Assembly: GCF_024699945.1 (NCBI RefSeq) | Contig: NZ_JAJOMY010000001.1 | Location: 2,666,001-2,730,000 of the forward strand | Source: Phenylobacterium sp. J426 | GTDB lineage: Bacteria; Pseudomonadota; Alphaproteobacteria; Caulobacterales; Caulobacteraceae | Length of the DNA stretch: 64,000 nucleotides | Reading direction: 5' to 3' | Shown: one piece after another, positions 54,087 to 63,474 of the stretch | Layout of the letters: every line of letters begins with the position of its first letter | Position numbering within the stretch: the first letter of the stretch is position 1 | Notes under the pieces: generated by a model | Databases searched by the model: none | What the model saw: the letters and a program-made list of their open reading frames with translations, nothing else | What the model was told of the DNA's origin: nothing | Made by a program: the position numbers and the translations under genes

Positions 54087-54412
54087 CAGGGCCTCCTCAG
54101 GGGGCAAGAAAAAAGGGCGTCCCGTGAGTGGGAGCGCCCTTCGGTGCGTGGGTGATGGCGGAAATGGCGGCGACGGCGTGCGCGGTCCTGATGTCCGCGA
54201 GGCTCGCGGCTCAGTTCGGATCCGGGCGGTGATCCCCGGAGAACCAACAGACCAGGCGCCATCCAACTCCGTCCAGCGCGAGGCGCGGGACTTGTGCCCC
54301 GCGGCGGCTAACGAGAGAGCTTTCGCCCCCTCGAATCGCCCGACTAGAATGAGCCTAACGTCCTTTCCGAGTCGTTAAACAGCCCATTTGTCGCAAGAAA
54401 TAAGGTGATCCG
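54087..54412. other. 326-base region with no protein gene between phoH and carbonic anhydrase
   Basis: No supported coding region lies here. The phoH ribosome binding site is at about 54092-54098, a terminator hairpin (minus strand) at 54109-54139 and the carbonic-anhydrase ribosome binding site AAGGTGA at about 54402. The stretch 54140-54400 could hold the phoH promoter and leader, or a small RNA read on the minus strand ending at the terminator. I recognise no known RNA family. Confidence 0.5.
54109..54139 (-). terminator. Terminator/attenuator-like hairpin upstream of phoH
   Basis: Read on the minus strand, a GC stem of about 9 bp with one bulge (54115-54123 with 54130-54139) is followed directly by six T (54109-54114). 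It is a textbook Rho-independent shape, but it sits just upstream of the phoH ribosome binding site and start (54086), not after a gene. It may attenuate phoH or end a small RNA. Confidence 0.6.
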
Positions 54413-54943
54413 ATGAGTGTCTACAACTTAGGCAATGTGACACCTGAGTTGCCGAACGATGACGAATACTGGATTGCGCCGACCGCCGCGGTGATGGGCA
54501 ATGTGATTCTCAAGAAGAACGCGTCCGTCTGGTGGGGCGCAACCCTGCGTGGCGACAACGATCCCATCATCATCGGCGAGAACTCGAACGTGCAGGATGG
54601 CAGCGTCCTGCACACCGACACGGGCTCGCCGCTCACCTTGGGCGCTAACGTCACGGTCGGCCACCTGGTGATGCTTCACGGCTGCAGCATCGGCGACAAC
54701 ACCCTGGTGGGCATCGGCTCGATCATCCTGAACGGGGCGAAGATCGGGAAGAATTGCCTGATCGGCGCCAACTGCCTGATCACCGAGGGCAAGGAGATCC
54801 CCGACAACTCGCTGGTCATGGGCGCGCCGGGCAAGGTGGTGCGCGAGGTCAGCGAGCAGCAGGCGTTGGTCATGGCCGCCGGCGCCCACCACTACGTCGA
54901 GAACTGGAAGCGTTATCGTCGTGAGCTGACGGAGGTCCGGTGA
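54413..54943 (+). CDS. Gamma-class carbonic anhydrase family
   Basis: A 176-residue left-handed beta-helix protein made of hexapeptide repeats ([40 protein letters not shown]). The putative zinc-binding His lie in VLHTDTG and [10 protein letters not shown], the family triad, with [10 protein letters not shown] at the end. Gamma-carbonic anhydrases hydrate CO2, though many bacterial members are of uncertain activity. AAGGTGA lies upstream of the ATG. It is followed by a GTGA-overlapping DUF805 gene. Confidence 0.9.
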   Translation: MSVYNLGNVTPELPNDDEYWIAPTAAVMGNVILKKNASVWWGATLRGDNDPIIIGENSNVQDGSVLHTDTGSPLTLGANVTVGHLVMLHGCSIGDNTLVGIGSIILNGAKIGKNCLIGANCLITEGKEIPDNSLVMGAPGKVVREVSEQQALVMAAGAHHYVENWKRYRRELTEVR

Positions 54944-55386
54944 ACAGGTTCGGAAGATCGTTCGTCTCGCTGGAGGGCGTCGCACCCCGCAGCGAGTGGT
55001 GGCGCGTCGCGACGGCAATCGGCGCACTGTATCTGGTCGTCGGCGTCATCGGCGCGTGGACCGGATGGACCTGGACGCTGTTGGCCGCGATGGCGGATCA
55101 GCCGCTGGTGGCCGGTCTCTTCAACTTGGTCTGGTGGCTGCCGGCGATCCCGGTCTCGATACGTCGCCTGCGCGATCGTCGGCTCCAGCCGTGGTGGCTG
55201 GCCGCGCCAGTGGTCTGGACGTTCCTCGCGCCGGGCCTGGTCACCGCCGCGGACGCCGCAGGAGCGCTTATGGTCGGCAACGTGCTTCAGATCCTGGGGT
55301 TGATCCTTTCCATCGTCATCTTCGTGCAGCTGGCCGTGCTGCCATCGAAGGCGACGCCGTCTCCCCCGCCCGAACCCGCCGCTTGA
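54940..55386 (+). CDS. DUF805 membrane protein
   Basis: A 148-residue protein with four probable TM segments. It has the DUF805 core: SEWWRVATA after the first strand, [25 protein letters not shown], then two C-terminal TMs and a Pro-rich end. Function unknown. GTG 54940 overlaps the carbonic-anhydrase stop (GTGA). Confidence 0.75.
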   Translation: MNRFGRSFVSLEGVAPRSEWWRVATAIGALYLVVGVIGAWTGWTWTLLAAMADQPLVAGLFNLVWWLPAIPVSIRRLRDRRLQPWWLAAPVVWTFLAPGLVTAADAAGALMVGNVLQILGLILSIVIFVQLAVLPSKATPSPPPEPAA

Positions 55387-55451
55387 CGGACGCTGCGGCG
55401 CCCGCGTCGGATCGCACCCCCATAGATATATAGAGAGAGGGAGGCGGCCCG

Positions 55452-56234
55452 ATGGCCTACGAGTTCATCAAGGTGGAGCGGGAAGGGCCGATCACCACCT
55501 TCATCCTCAACCGGCCGGACGTGATGAACGCGCTGCACTCGCCGGCTCACTTCGAGCTGCACGAGGCCTTCGACGCCTTCGCCGCCGATCCGGACCAGTG
55601 GGTGGGCATCGTCACCGGCGCGGGCGACCGCGCCTTCTCCGCCGGCAACGACCTGAAGCACCAGGCCACGGGCGGCGAGATGAAGAGCCCGCCGTCGGGC
55701 TTTGCCGGCCTGACCTCGCGGTTCGACCTCAACAAGCCGCTGATCGCGGCGGTGAACGGCGTGGCCATGGGCGGCGGGTTCGAGATCGCGCTCGCCTGCG
55801 ACATCATCATCGCCTCTGAGAACGCGACCTTCGCCCTACCGGAGCCGCGCGTGGGACTGGCGGCGCTCGCCGGCGGCCTGCACCGGCTGCCGCGTGCCAT
55901 CGGCGTCAAGCGCGCCATGGCCATGATCCTGACCGCGCGCCGGGTGTCGCCGCAGGAAGGCAAGGACCTGGGTTTCGTCGCCGAGGTGACCGCGCCGCAG
56001 GACCTGATGCGCACGGCGCGCGACTGGGCCAAGCAGATCTGCGAGCTCTCGCCGATGTCGGTCCGCGCGTCGAAGGAGGCAGTCTATCGTGGCCTGGACG
56101 AGCCCAGCCTCGAGGCGGCCATTCGAGGCCAGAACAAGTATCCGGCGATCGGCGCCTTGTTCACGTCCGAGGACTTCAAGGAAGGGCCGCTGGCCTTCGC
56201 CCAGAAGCGGCCGCCGCAGTGGAAGGGCCGCTGA
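55452..56234 (+). CDS. Enoyl-CoA hydratase/isomerase
   Basis: A 260-residue crotonase. It has the oxyanion segments FSAGNDLK and AVNGVAMGGGFEIALACDIIIAS, then Glu in PEPRVGLAALAGGLHRLPR and a C-terminal helix ending LAFAQKRPPQWKGR. The Ala/Gly context near the second catalytic position suggests a hydratase-like enzyme acting on CoA thioesters. GGGAGG precedes the ATG. The preceding A/T-rich bases (55422-55438) may hold its promoter. Confidence 0.92.
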   Translation: MAYEFIKVEREGPITTFILNRPDVMNALHSPAHFELHEAFDAFAADPDQWVGIVTGAGDRAFSAGNDLKHQATGGEMKSPPSGFAGLTSRFDLNKPLIAAVNGVAMGGGFEIALACDIIIASENATFALPEPRVGLAALAGGLHRLPRAIGVKRAMAMILTARRVSPQEGKDLGFVAEVTAPQDLMRTARDWAKQICELSPMSVRASKEAVYRGLDEPSLEAAIRGQNKYPAIGALFTSEDFKEGPLAFAQKRPPQWKGR

Positions 56235-56306
56235 CAGCACGCTGACGAACCCTTGTTCCCCGGCGGCAATCCGGTCACATTCCGCCGCGACGACGGGGGG
56301 TTGCGT

Positions 56307-57386
56307 ATGGTGGATGTCGACGCTGCGGGCGTGGTGGCCGGGGCGGTGCACGGCGGCGGTCTGGGGTCGTCCGTCGAGCGGCCGGCCGGCAAGGCCGGGG
56401 AGGTCCAGCATGTCTGCTCCGACTGCGGCGCCGAGGTCCATGGGCGCTTCTGTTCCAACTGCGGTCAGGCGGCGCACCTGCACCGCACGCTCGCGCACCT
56501 CGGCGAAGAGGTGCTGCACGGCGTCATGCATTTCGACAGCCGGTTCTGGCGCACGGTGCCGCTGCTGGCGTTCCGACCAGGGCGGCTGACGCGGGAGTGG
56601 GTGCACGGCCGGCGCACGCGTTACGTCTCGCCGCTGGCCATGTTCCTGTTCACGATGTTCGTGCTGTTCATGGGGCTGAGCTACTTCCCCGTCGACGGCG
56701 CGAACAACGTCGTCGGCCAGCAGGCGCTGGCGACGGCGGACCTGGCGCGGAAGAACACCGAACTGGCCAATGCCGAAGTGGCGCTGGGGAACGCCGCGCC
56801 CGAAGCGAAAGCGGCGGCCCAGGCGCGGGTGGACGCGGCGCGGGCTGCGGCGGAAAAGGCGGGTGAGGAGATCGGCAACGTCACCAGTCCCAACCGGGTG
56901 AAGACCAACATCCGCACCGTCATCGGCGAGGACGCCGGGGAGGCGGTCAACACCGGCAACAAGAAGCTGGACGAGAAGATCCGGCACAAGCTCGAGAACC
57001 CGGAGCTGGCGCTCTACAAGCTGCAGCAGGCGTTCTACAAATTCTCGTTCCTGCTGATCCCCATCTCGATCCCCTTCGTGGCCTCGCTGTTCATGTGGAA
57101 GCGGGGCTTCACGCTCTACGACCACGGGGTGTTCGTTCTCTACTCGCTGACCTTCATCTCGTGGCTCGTGATGGCGCTCGCCATCGGGACGCGGATCGGC
57201 GGGATATTCTCGGCCCTCTTGTGGATGACGCTGCCCTTCGCGATCCCGGCGCACATGTATTACCAGCTGAAGGGCGCCTACGGCCTGCGCACCTTCTCCG
57301 CGCTCTGGCGGACGTGGTTCCTGCTTTGGTTCTGCACCTTCGCGCTGCTGTTGTTCGTCATGGCCGTCACGCTGCTTTCCGCCTGA
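56307..57386 (+). CDS. DUF3667 membrane protein with zinc ribbon
   Basis: A ~359-residue protein. An N-terminal zinc-ribbon-like motif (CSDCGAEVHGRFCSNCGQ) is followed by HSDF-type membrane parts: PLAMFLFTMFVLFMGLSYF, then a long charged Ala/Glu/Lys segment (coiled-coil-like), then three or four C-terminal TMs. The architecture is that of DUF3667, function unknown. ATG 56307 chosen over an upstream TTG that would add 18 residues. Confidence 0.78.
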   Translation: MVDVDAAGVVAGAVHGGGLGSSVERPAGKAGEVQHVCSDCGAEVHGRFCSNCGQAAHLHRTLAHLGEEVLHGVMHFDSRFWRTVPLLAFRPGRLTREWVHGRRTRYVSPLAMFLFTMFVLFMGLSYFPVDGANNVVGQQALATADLARKNTELANAEVALGNAAPEAKAAAQARVDAARAAAEKAGEEIGNVTSPNRVKTNIRTVIGEDAGEAVNTGNKKLDEKIRHKLENPELALYKLQQAFYKFSFLLIPISIPFVASLFMWKRGFTLYDHGVFVLYSLTFISWLVMALAIGTRIGGIFSALLWMTLPFAIPAHMYYQLKGAYGLRTFSALWRTWFLLWFCTFALLLFVMAVTLLSA

Positions 57387-57419
57387 CTGACGCTGACGCA
57401 GGGGTGGCCTTGCGCGAAC

Positions 57420-57435
57420 GTGACGCCTGCGTCAC
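57420..57435. promoter_or_regulatory. 16-base palindrome before the GMC oxidoreductase
   Basis: GTGACGC (57420-57426) and GCGTCAC (57429-57435) are perfect complements with a two-base centre, ending 37 bases before the GTG start. A related partial repeat (CTGACGCTGACGCA) precedes it. This fits a dimeric repressor site. The regulator is not adjacent. Confidence 0.35.
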
Positions 57436-57472
57436 CTTTGCCCCCAGAACAAGGTGAACGAGGAAACGGCCG

Positions 57473-59126
57473 GTGGAACGCTACGACTACATCATCATCG
57501 GCGCCGGCTCCGCCGGCTGCGTGCTCGCCAACCGGCTGACCGAAGATCCTTCCAGGCGGGTGCTGTTGTTGGAGGCGGGAGGCAAGGACGGCTCCCTGCT
57601 GGTGCGCATGCCCGCCGGCGTCGGCAACCTGATCGGCAAGCAGGGCCCCTACAACTGGGGTTTCTGGACCGAGCCGGAGCCGCACCTCGACAACCGTCGC
57701 CTGTGGTGGCCGCGGGGCAAGGGCTGGGGCGGCTCGTCGTCGATCAACGGCATGATCTACATCCGCGGCCACGCGCGAGATTATGACCAGTGGCGGCAGA
57801 TGGGCCTCGGCGGGTGGGGCTATGCCGATGTGCTGCCGTACTTCAAGCGCTCCGAGACGTTTGAGGGCGGCGCCGACTCCTGGCACGGCGGCGAGGGGCC
57901 GCTGCACGTTTCCAAGGCCAGTTCCCCGAACCCGATCTACCGCGCCGCCATCGAGGCCGGCGCCCAGGCCGGACATCCGGTGACCAGCGATTTCAACGGC
58001 TATCAGCAGGAGGGCTGGGGCCCCTACCAGATGACCATCCGCGACGGGCAGCGCTGGAGCGCGGCGCGTGGCTATCTGCATCCGGTGCTGAAGCGCCCGA
58101 ACCTGACCTGCCTGACGGGGGCCCGCACGACCCGCGTGCTGCTGGAGAAGGGCCGCGCCGTCGGCGTCGAGGTGGTGGAAGGCAAGAAGCCGGCGCGGGC
58201 GATCTATGCCGACGCCGAGGTGATCGTCGCCGCCGGCGCCCGTGCAGTCGCCGCACATCCTGCAACTCTCCGGCATCGGCGATCCCGAGGAGCTCGGCGC
58301 GCACGGGGTCAAGGTGAACCACGCGCTGAAGGGTGTGGGCGCCAATCTGCAGGACCATCTGGACGCCTGCCTGTCCTGGGAGTGCCCGCAGCCGATCACG
58401 GTCTATTCGATGCGCAAGGGCGTGAAGCAGCTCTTCGTCGGGCTCGACTATCTGCTGCGAGGACAGGGGATCGGCCGCCAGAACTTCCTGGAAAGCGGCG
58501 CCTTCCTGCGCTCAAGGCCCGACCTCGACCGGCCCGACCTGCAGGTCCACACCGTGCTGGCGATCATGCAGGACCACGGAAAGGTGCAGGTGGAGAAGGA
58601 CGGCTTCACCTTCCACGTCTGCCAGCTGCGGCCCGAGAGCCGCGGGAAGGTGGGGCTGAAGAGCGCCGACCCGATGGCTGATCCGGCGATCTTCGCCAAC
58701 TATCTCTCGGCCGAGGAAGATCGCCGCGCCATGCGCGAGGGGGTCAAGATGATGCGTGACGTCGCCGCCCAGAATGCGCTCGATCCGTATCGCGGGGCGG
58801 AGTACGCGCCGGGGAGGGATGTGCAGACCGACGCCGAAATCGACGCCTGGATCCGGCGCACGGCGGAGACGATCTATCACCCCGTGGGCACCTGCCGGAT
58901 GGGCGCGGCGGGCGACGCCATGGCGGTGGTCGATGGCGACTGCCGCGTCCAGGGTCTGGAGGGGCTGCGGGTGGTCGACGCCTCGGTGATGCCGACCCTG
59001 GTGGGCGGCAACACCAACGCCCCGACGATCATGGTCGCCGAGAAAATCTCCGATGCGATCCGCGGCCGGGCGTTTCTGCCTGCCGAGGACGCGCCGGTGT
59101 ATGGCGATGAGAAGGCCGCCGCCTAG
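57473..59126 (+). CDS. GMC-family choline/alcohol dehydrogenase (frame break at 58239)
   Basis: Reads as a ~550-residue FAD oxidoreductase. The N-terminal Rossmann motif is YIIIGAGSAGCVLANRLTED, then GKGWGGSSSINGMIY. The later QSPHILQLSGIGDPEEL and GVGANLQDHLDA are family-typical, as is the catalytic His region YHPVGTCRMG with the GGNTNAPT loop. The family oxidises alcohols such as choline. Substrate unknown. The GGCGCCC at 58235-58241 carries an extra C; without it AAGAVQSPHILQ is restored. GTG 57473 chosen. It ends convergent to the acetyltransferase (CTAG). Confidence 0.9.
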
Positions 59127-59611
59127 GGCCGCTCCAGCCGCATCACCAGGCAGTCGTCCTCGCCGAACCGGCGGGGACCGACCGCCGTGAATCCCATCCG
59201 TTCGTAGAAGCGGATCGCGCCGGCGTTGTCGGCCAGCGGGTCGATGACGATCGCCGTCACGTCCGGCGCCGCGAAACAGCGCCCTATGGCCTGGCGCATC
59301 ATCTCGGCGCCGTATCCGCGACCCAGTGCGTCCGGCTCGCCGATCCAGATGTCGATGGCCCGCAGGCCTGGCGGACAGTCCTCACCCCAGTAGCGGCTGT
59401 CCTCGCGCGCCGGATCGATGATCTGGACAAAGCCGACGGGCCTTCCGTCGACCTCGGCGATCAACTGTTCACGCCAGTCGGGATCCCGCGCCAGCTCCGC
59501 CTCCCAGCCCCAGTCGTCGTTGGGATCCGAAGCGACCACGTGGGGCTGCTCGTCCCACCGGCGCAACAGCTCGAGATCGGCCGCCACGGCTGCTCGGAGG
59601 ACGACCGTCAC
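59123..59611 (-). CDS. GNAT acetyltransferase, AAC(6')-like
   Basis: A 162-residue GNAT protein. The acetyl-CoA binding core is GRGYGAEMMRQAIGRCF, then NAGAIRFYERMGF. The middle has the ordering WGEDCPPGLRAIDIWIGEP and DPLADNAGAIRFY, which resembles the AAC(6')-I/Acetyltransf_8 group rather than RimI. Such chromosomal members may or may not acetylate aminoglycosides. It is translationally coupled to the M16 peptidase (ATGA) and shares a CTAG with the GMC gene. Confidence 0.85.
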   Translation of the reverse strand: MTVVLRAAVAADLELLRRWDEQPHVVASDPNDDWGWEAELARDPDWREQLIAEVDGRPVGFVQIIDPAREDSRYWGEDCPPGLRAIDIWIGEPDALGRGYGAEMMRQAIGRCFAAPDVTAIVIDPLADNAGAIRFYERMGFTAVGPRRFGEDDCLVMRLERP

Positions 59612-62439
59612 TTCGCCGCCTCGGGCTTGACCACCAGCCTGAAGGCCGTTTCGTCCTTGAGCCAGGTCTGGGCCGCGCGGCGGACATCCGCGGCGGTGAC
59701 CTTCTGCACGCCGGGGACGGCCTGGCGGATCACGTCCAGGCGACGCGGGTCGAACTGGGCGCCGGAGAGTTCGCCCAGCCAGTACTGGTTGGTCAGGCGC
59801 GCTTTCTGGAGCCGTTCGATGCGGGGCGACTTGGCCCGCTGCATCTCGTCGGCGGTCGGCTCCTTCGCCTTCAGGTCGGCGACGATCCTGGCGACATCGG
59901 CGAAGAAGCCGCCGAGCTTCTCGGGCGGCACCTCGACGCTGGCGGCGACATAGCCCCAGCGCGGCCAGACGAGGCTGTGGTTGACGCCGACGCTGGGCGA
60001 GTAGGTGGCGCCCTGCGCCTCCCGCAGTTCGTCCAGCAGGCGGAGGCTCAGCACCTCGCTCATCACCGCGGTTTCACGCGCTCGTTGCGGCTCCGCGAAG
60101 TAGTCGGTCGTCGGCCAGGCGATGTAGCCGATCGACTGATCGGTTCGGCCCTTGTGGGTGCGCAGGACCAGTGGGCCGCCCTTGGGAAAGCTGACGGCCT
60201 TGGCGGTCTCCGGGATCGGTGCGGGGTCGGGGCGCGTCGGCAGGGCGCCGAACGTCCCGGCCGTGGCGGCGAGGGCGTCGTCGACCGTGACGTCGCCCAC
60301 GATCACCACCTCGATCCGTCCGTCGGCGATATGGGGGGCGACCTGTTCCGTCAGGTCCGACAGGCGGGCGGCCTCGATCTCCTCCCGGCTCGGGAAGGTC
60401 CAGCGGCGGTCGCCGCTGCGCAGCAGGCCGCTGAGGTCGCGGTTGAGGACGCCCGAGCCGGTGGACTCGAACTGGTCGTGGGCCGTCTTGCTGGCCGTCT
60501 TCAGCCGCAGGAACGCCTCCTCGCGGAAACCGGGCTCCGACACATAGGCCGCCAGCACCTGCATCTCCGTCGTCAGGTCCTCGGGCCGGGTCGACCCGCT
60601 GAAGACGAACGCGTCGTCGCCGATGCCGAAGCGCGCGCCGATCACCTTGTCGGCCAGCACCCGCTCCATGTCGTCCGTCTCGATCTTCTTCAGCCCGCCC
60701 TCGATGTAGGCGCTGCCAGCCCAGGCCGGACTCTGCCGGGTCGGCGACAGGTCGAGCAGACCGTCGCCGACATTGACGCGGATCAGCACCTCATCGTCCC
60801 GGAACGTGGTCGGCTTCACGGTCAGGCGGACGCCGTTGGCGAAGCGCACGAAAGTCACGCCGAGATCGGTCGCTTCCCGTCGCTCCGCCACCTGGCCGGG
60901 CGGCCCGAAGGACTGATAGGGCCAGGCGACGGCGCCAGCTTCGGACGGCGGCTCCACCGGCGTTTTCTGCGAGGCCTGGAACGCGCGCATCAGGGCCGCA
61001 TCGCCTCCGTCGACGGGGCGGGGGCTCGCCATGAACACGAGCGGACCTCCGCCACCCTGGTAGGCGGCCTTCAGCGCCGCGGAGGCCTGTTCCGCCGTGA
61101 GGCCTCTCACGGTCTCCTCGAAGAGGGCGAGATCGTCGGCCGGGGCGGTCACCACCTGGTGGTCTGCGAGGGAGGCGACGATCTCGTTCGCCAGCTCCGC
61201 CTGGCGCCGGGTGTTGGCGCCGGCGACGGCCGTGCGCAGCAGCGTGCGCATTTCGGTGACCTCCCGGTCGAGCTCGTCCTGCCGGATCCCGTAGGTGATC
61301 GCCCGCCGGTGCTCCTGCTCGGCGGCCGCCAGGGCCTCGGCCCATCGGGTCGGTTCGGCGCCCACGCCGATGACCGCCAGGTCCGCCTCGTCCTCCTGCT
61401 GATACGTATAGGCGCTGGCGCCGATGAAGGGCGGGTTCGCCCCACGGGCGAGCCGCGAGTACCGGCGGTTCAGGACGGCAAGCGCCAGCGCCTCGACGAG
61501 GTCGCGCTTGCGCTTCGCCACCGAGTCCGGGGTGAGATCGGGCTTGGCCACCCAGGCGATCTGCAGCGACAGGGGCGCCCCGGGCTCGACGACCAGCTTC
61601 GCCTCGGGGCCGCGCGGGGCGACCTTGCCCTGCACGGGATCCGCGCCGGCGGGGCCCACGCCCTTCCAATCCGAGAAGCGGGCGCGGATCTTCGCCTCCA
61701 TCGCGTCAACGTCGAAGTCGCCGACCGCGACGAACACCGCGCGCTCAGGGCGGTAGTAGCGATGATAGAAGTCGGCGACCTGGGCCGCCGGGGCGTTGCG
61801 CAGGACCTCCACCTTGCCGATCGGCAGTCGCTGGGGAAGCAACTGGCCTTTGAGCAGGAAGGCGAACCGCTCCTTCAGGATCCGATATCCGGGCGTGTCG
61901 CGGGCGCGCTCCTCGGACAGCACGACGCCGCGCTCACGGTCGACGGCCGCCTGTTCGATCAGGAGGTTGGAGGCTGATTCCCGCATCAGCATGAGCGAGG
62001 TGTCGACCGTCTCGGCGTCGGTCCTCGGCAGCTCCAGCATGTAGATGGTCTCGCCGAACCCGGTGGAGGCGTTGGTGTCCGGCCCGAACGCGAGACCCAG
62101 GCGCTCCAGCATCTTGGTCATCTCTCCTTCCTTGACGTTCTTCGACCCGTTGAAGGCCATGTGCTCGAGGAAGTGGGCGAGGCCCTGCTGGGCGTCGGTT
62201 TCCATCATGGCGCCGGCGTCGATGCGCAGGCGCAGCGAGGCCTGGCCGGGCGGGATGGATTGCTTGCGGATGGCGTAGCGCATGCCGTTCGGCAGCACGC
62301 CGAAGCGGATCGCCGGGTCGGCCTTGAGATCGGAACTCGCTTGCGGCCAGGCGGGCGCTGCAGATGCGGCGAGGGTGGGCTGAACGGTCAGCAGCAGCGC
62401 AGCGCCGAGCGCGAGGGCCGCGCGCAGAAGGCGGTTCAT
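59608..62439 (-). CDS. Secreted M16-family zinc metallopeptidase
   Basis: A 943-residue insulinase-family peptidase with an N-terminal signal (ALALGAALLLTVQPTLA). It has the inverted zinc motif HFLEH in AHFLEHMAFNGSKN and the distal Glu segment VVLSEERARDTPGYRI, so the active site is complete. Two homologous halves and an ALKAAYQGGG-type linker follow, as in pitrilysin-like peptidases that degrade peptides in the periplasm or outer membrane. The next gene, an AAC(6')-like acetyltransferase, starts in its stop codon. Confidence 0.95.
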   Translation of the reverse strand: MNRLLRAALALGAALLLTVQPTLAASAAPAWPQASSDLKADPAIRFGVLPNGMRYAIRKQSIPPGQASLRLRIDAGAMMETDAQQGLAHFLEHMAFNGSKNVKEGEMTKMLERLGLAFGPDTNASTGFGETIYMLELPRTDAETVDTSLMLMRESASNLLIEQAAVDRERGVVLSEERARDTPGYRILKERFAFLLKGQLLPQRLPIGKVEVLRNAPAAQVADFYHRYYRPERAVFVAVGDFDVDAMEAKIRARFSDWKGVGPAGADPVQGKVAPRGPEAKLVVEPGAPLSLQIAWVAKPDLTPDSVAKRKRDLVEALALAVLNRRYSRLARGANPPFIGASAYTYQQEDEADLAVIGVGAEPTRWAEALAAAEQEHRRAITYGIRQDELDREVTEMRTLLRTAVAGANTRRQAELANEIVASLADHQVVTAPADDLALFEETVRGLTAEQASAALKAAYQGGGGPLVFMASPRPVDGGDAALMRAFQASQKTPVEPPSEAGAVAWPYQSFGPPGQVAERREATDLGVTFVRFANGVRLTVKPTTFRDDEVLIRVNVGDGLLDLSPTRQSPAWAGSAYIEGGLKKIETDDMERVLADKVIGARFGIGDDAFVFSGSTRPEDLTTEMQVLAAYVSEPGFREEAFLRLKTASKTAHDQFESTGSGVLNRDLSGLLRSGDRRWTFPSREEIEAARLSDLTEQVAPHIADGRIEVVIVGDVTVDDALAATAGTFGALPTRPDPAPIPETAKAVSFPKGGPLVLRTHKGRTDQSIGYIAWPTTDYFAEPQRARETAVMSEVLSLRLLDELREAQGATYSPSVGVNHSLVWPRWGYVAASVEVPPEKLGGFFADVARIVADLKAKEPTADEMQRAKSPRIERLQKARLTNQYWLGELSGAQFDPRRLDVIRQAVPGVQKVTAADVRRAAQTWLKDETAFRLVVKPEAAK

Positions 62440-62592
62440 TCGAATTGTCCCGGGAGGTCCATCAAGGCGCCGGCACCATCGCGGACCCGCGCGGCCATCG
62501 CAAGGCGCCGGGCGGACGCAGATATGGCGGCGCCTTTAGGAACCATCGCCGCGGCCGCACGATCTGGAGTTGCGCGTACGGGAGACTTCGCC

Positions 62593-63423
62593 ATGTCCAT
62601 CGATCTCGACCAGGACAACGCCACGGACCTCCGCCCGCTGGCGGTCGTGACCGGCGGCTCGAAGGGCATCGGGTTCGAACTGGCGCGGCAGTTCGCCGAG
62701 CATGGCTACGACCTGGTGATCTGCGCCGAGGATGCGGGCGTGCTGGGCGAGGCGGCTCAGGCCCTCACCGGGCTTGGCCCCGATGGCGTATCGACGGTGC
62801 GGACCGTCGCGGCGGATCTCGCCACCTACGACGGCGTCGAGCAGCTCTACGCCGAACTGCAGGCGCTGGGCCGGCCCGTCGACGTCCTGGCGGCCAACGC
62901 GGGTGTCGGCGTCGGCGGGGATTTCGCCCGCGAGACGGACCTCGACGCCGAACTGCGGATGATCGAGTTGAACGTGTCCGGGCAGGTGCACCTGATCAAG
63001 CGGGTGCTGCGCCAGATGGTGGAACGCGACCGGGGCCAGGTGCTCGTCACTTCGTCCATCGCCGGGGTCCTGCCGGGGCCGCGCGAAGCCGTCTATGCGG
63101 CGACCAAGGCCTTCCTGCGATCGTTCGGCCACGCCTTGCGCAACGAATTGTCGGACACCGGCGTGGGCGTCACCGTCCTGATGCCCGGCCCGACCGAGAC
63201 CGAGTTCTTCGAGCGCGCCGACCTGCAGGACACCCGCGCCGGCCAGATGGAGAAGGACGATCCGGCGATGGTCGCCAAGGCCGCCTTCCAGGCCCTGGCG
63301 CATGACCGCGCCCAGGTGGTGGCCGGCCTCAAGAACAAGGTGCAGGTCGGCATGGCCGCGGCCATGCCCGATACGGCGAAGACGGCGTTCCACGGCCAAC
63401 TCACCAAACCTGGCAAGGACTAG
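62593..63423 (+). CDS. Short-chain dehydrogenase/reductase
   Basis: A 276-residue SDR. It has TGGSKGIGFELARQF (cofactor), AANAGVGVG, Ser in LVTSSIAG and YAATKAF, then a PGPTETEFF loop and an extended C-terminus. This is the atypical ketoreductase-like subtype with an N-terminal MSIDLDQDNATDLRPLA. GGAG lies just before ATG 62593. It is divergent from the M16 peptidase with 153 bases between the starts. Substrate unknown. Confidence 0.9.
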   Translation: MSIDLDQDNATDLRPLAVVTGGSKGIGFELARQFAEHGYDLVICAEDAGVLGEAAQALTGLGPDGVSTVRTVAADLATYDGVEQLYAELQALGRPVDVLAANAGVGVGGDFARETDLDAELRMIELNVSGQVHLIKRVLRQMVERDRGQVLVTSSIAGVLPGPREAVYAATKAFLRSFGHALRNELSDTGVGVTVLMPGPTETEFFERADLQDTRAGQMEKDDPAMVAKAAFQALAHDRAQVVAGLKNKVQVGMAAAMPDTAKTAFHGQLTKPGKD

Positions 63424-63474
63424 CGGGCACAACGCCGCTCGCGCGCGGGCCCAAGACCGCCTACATGGGGCCCG

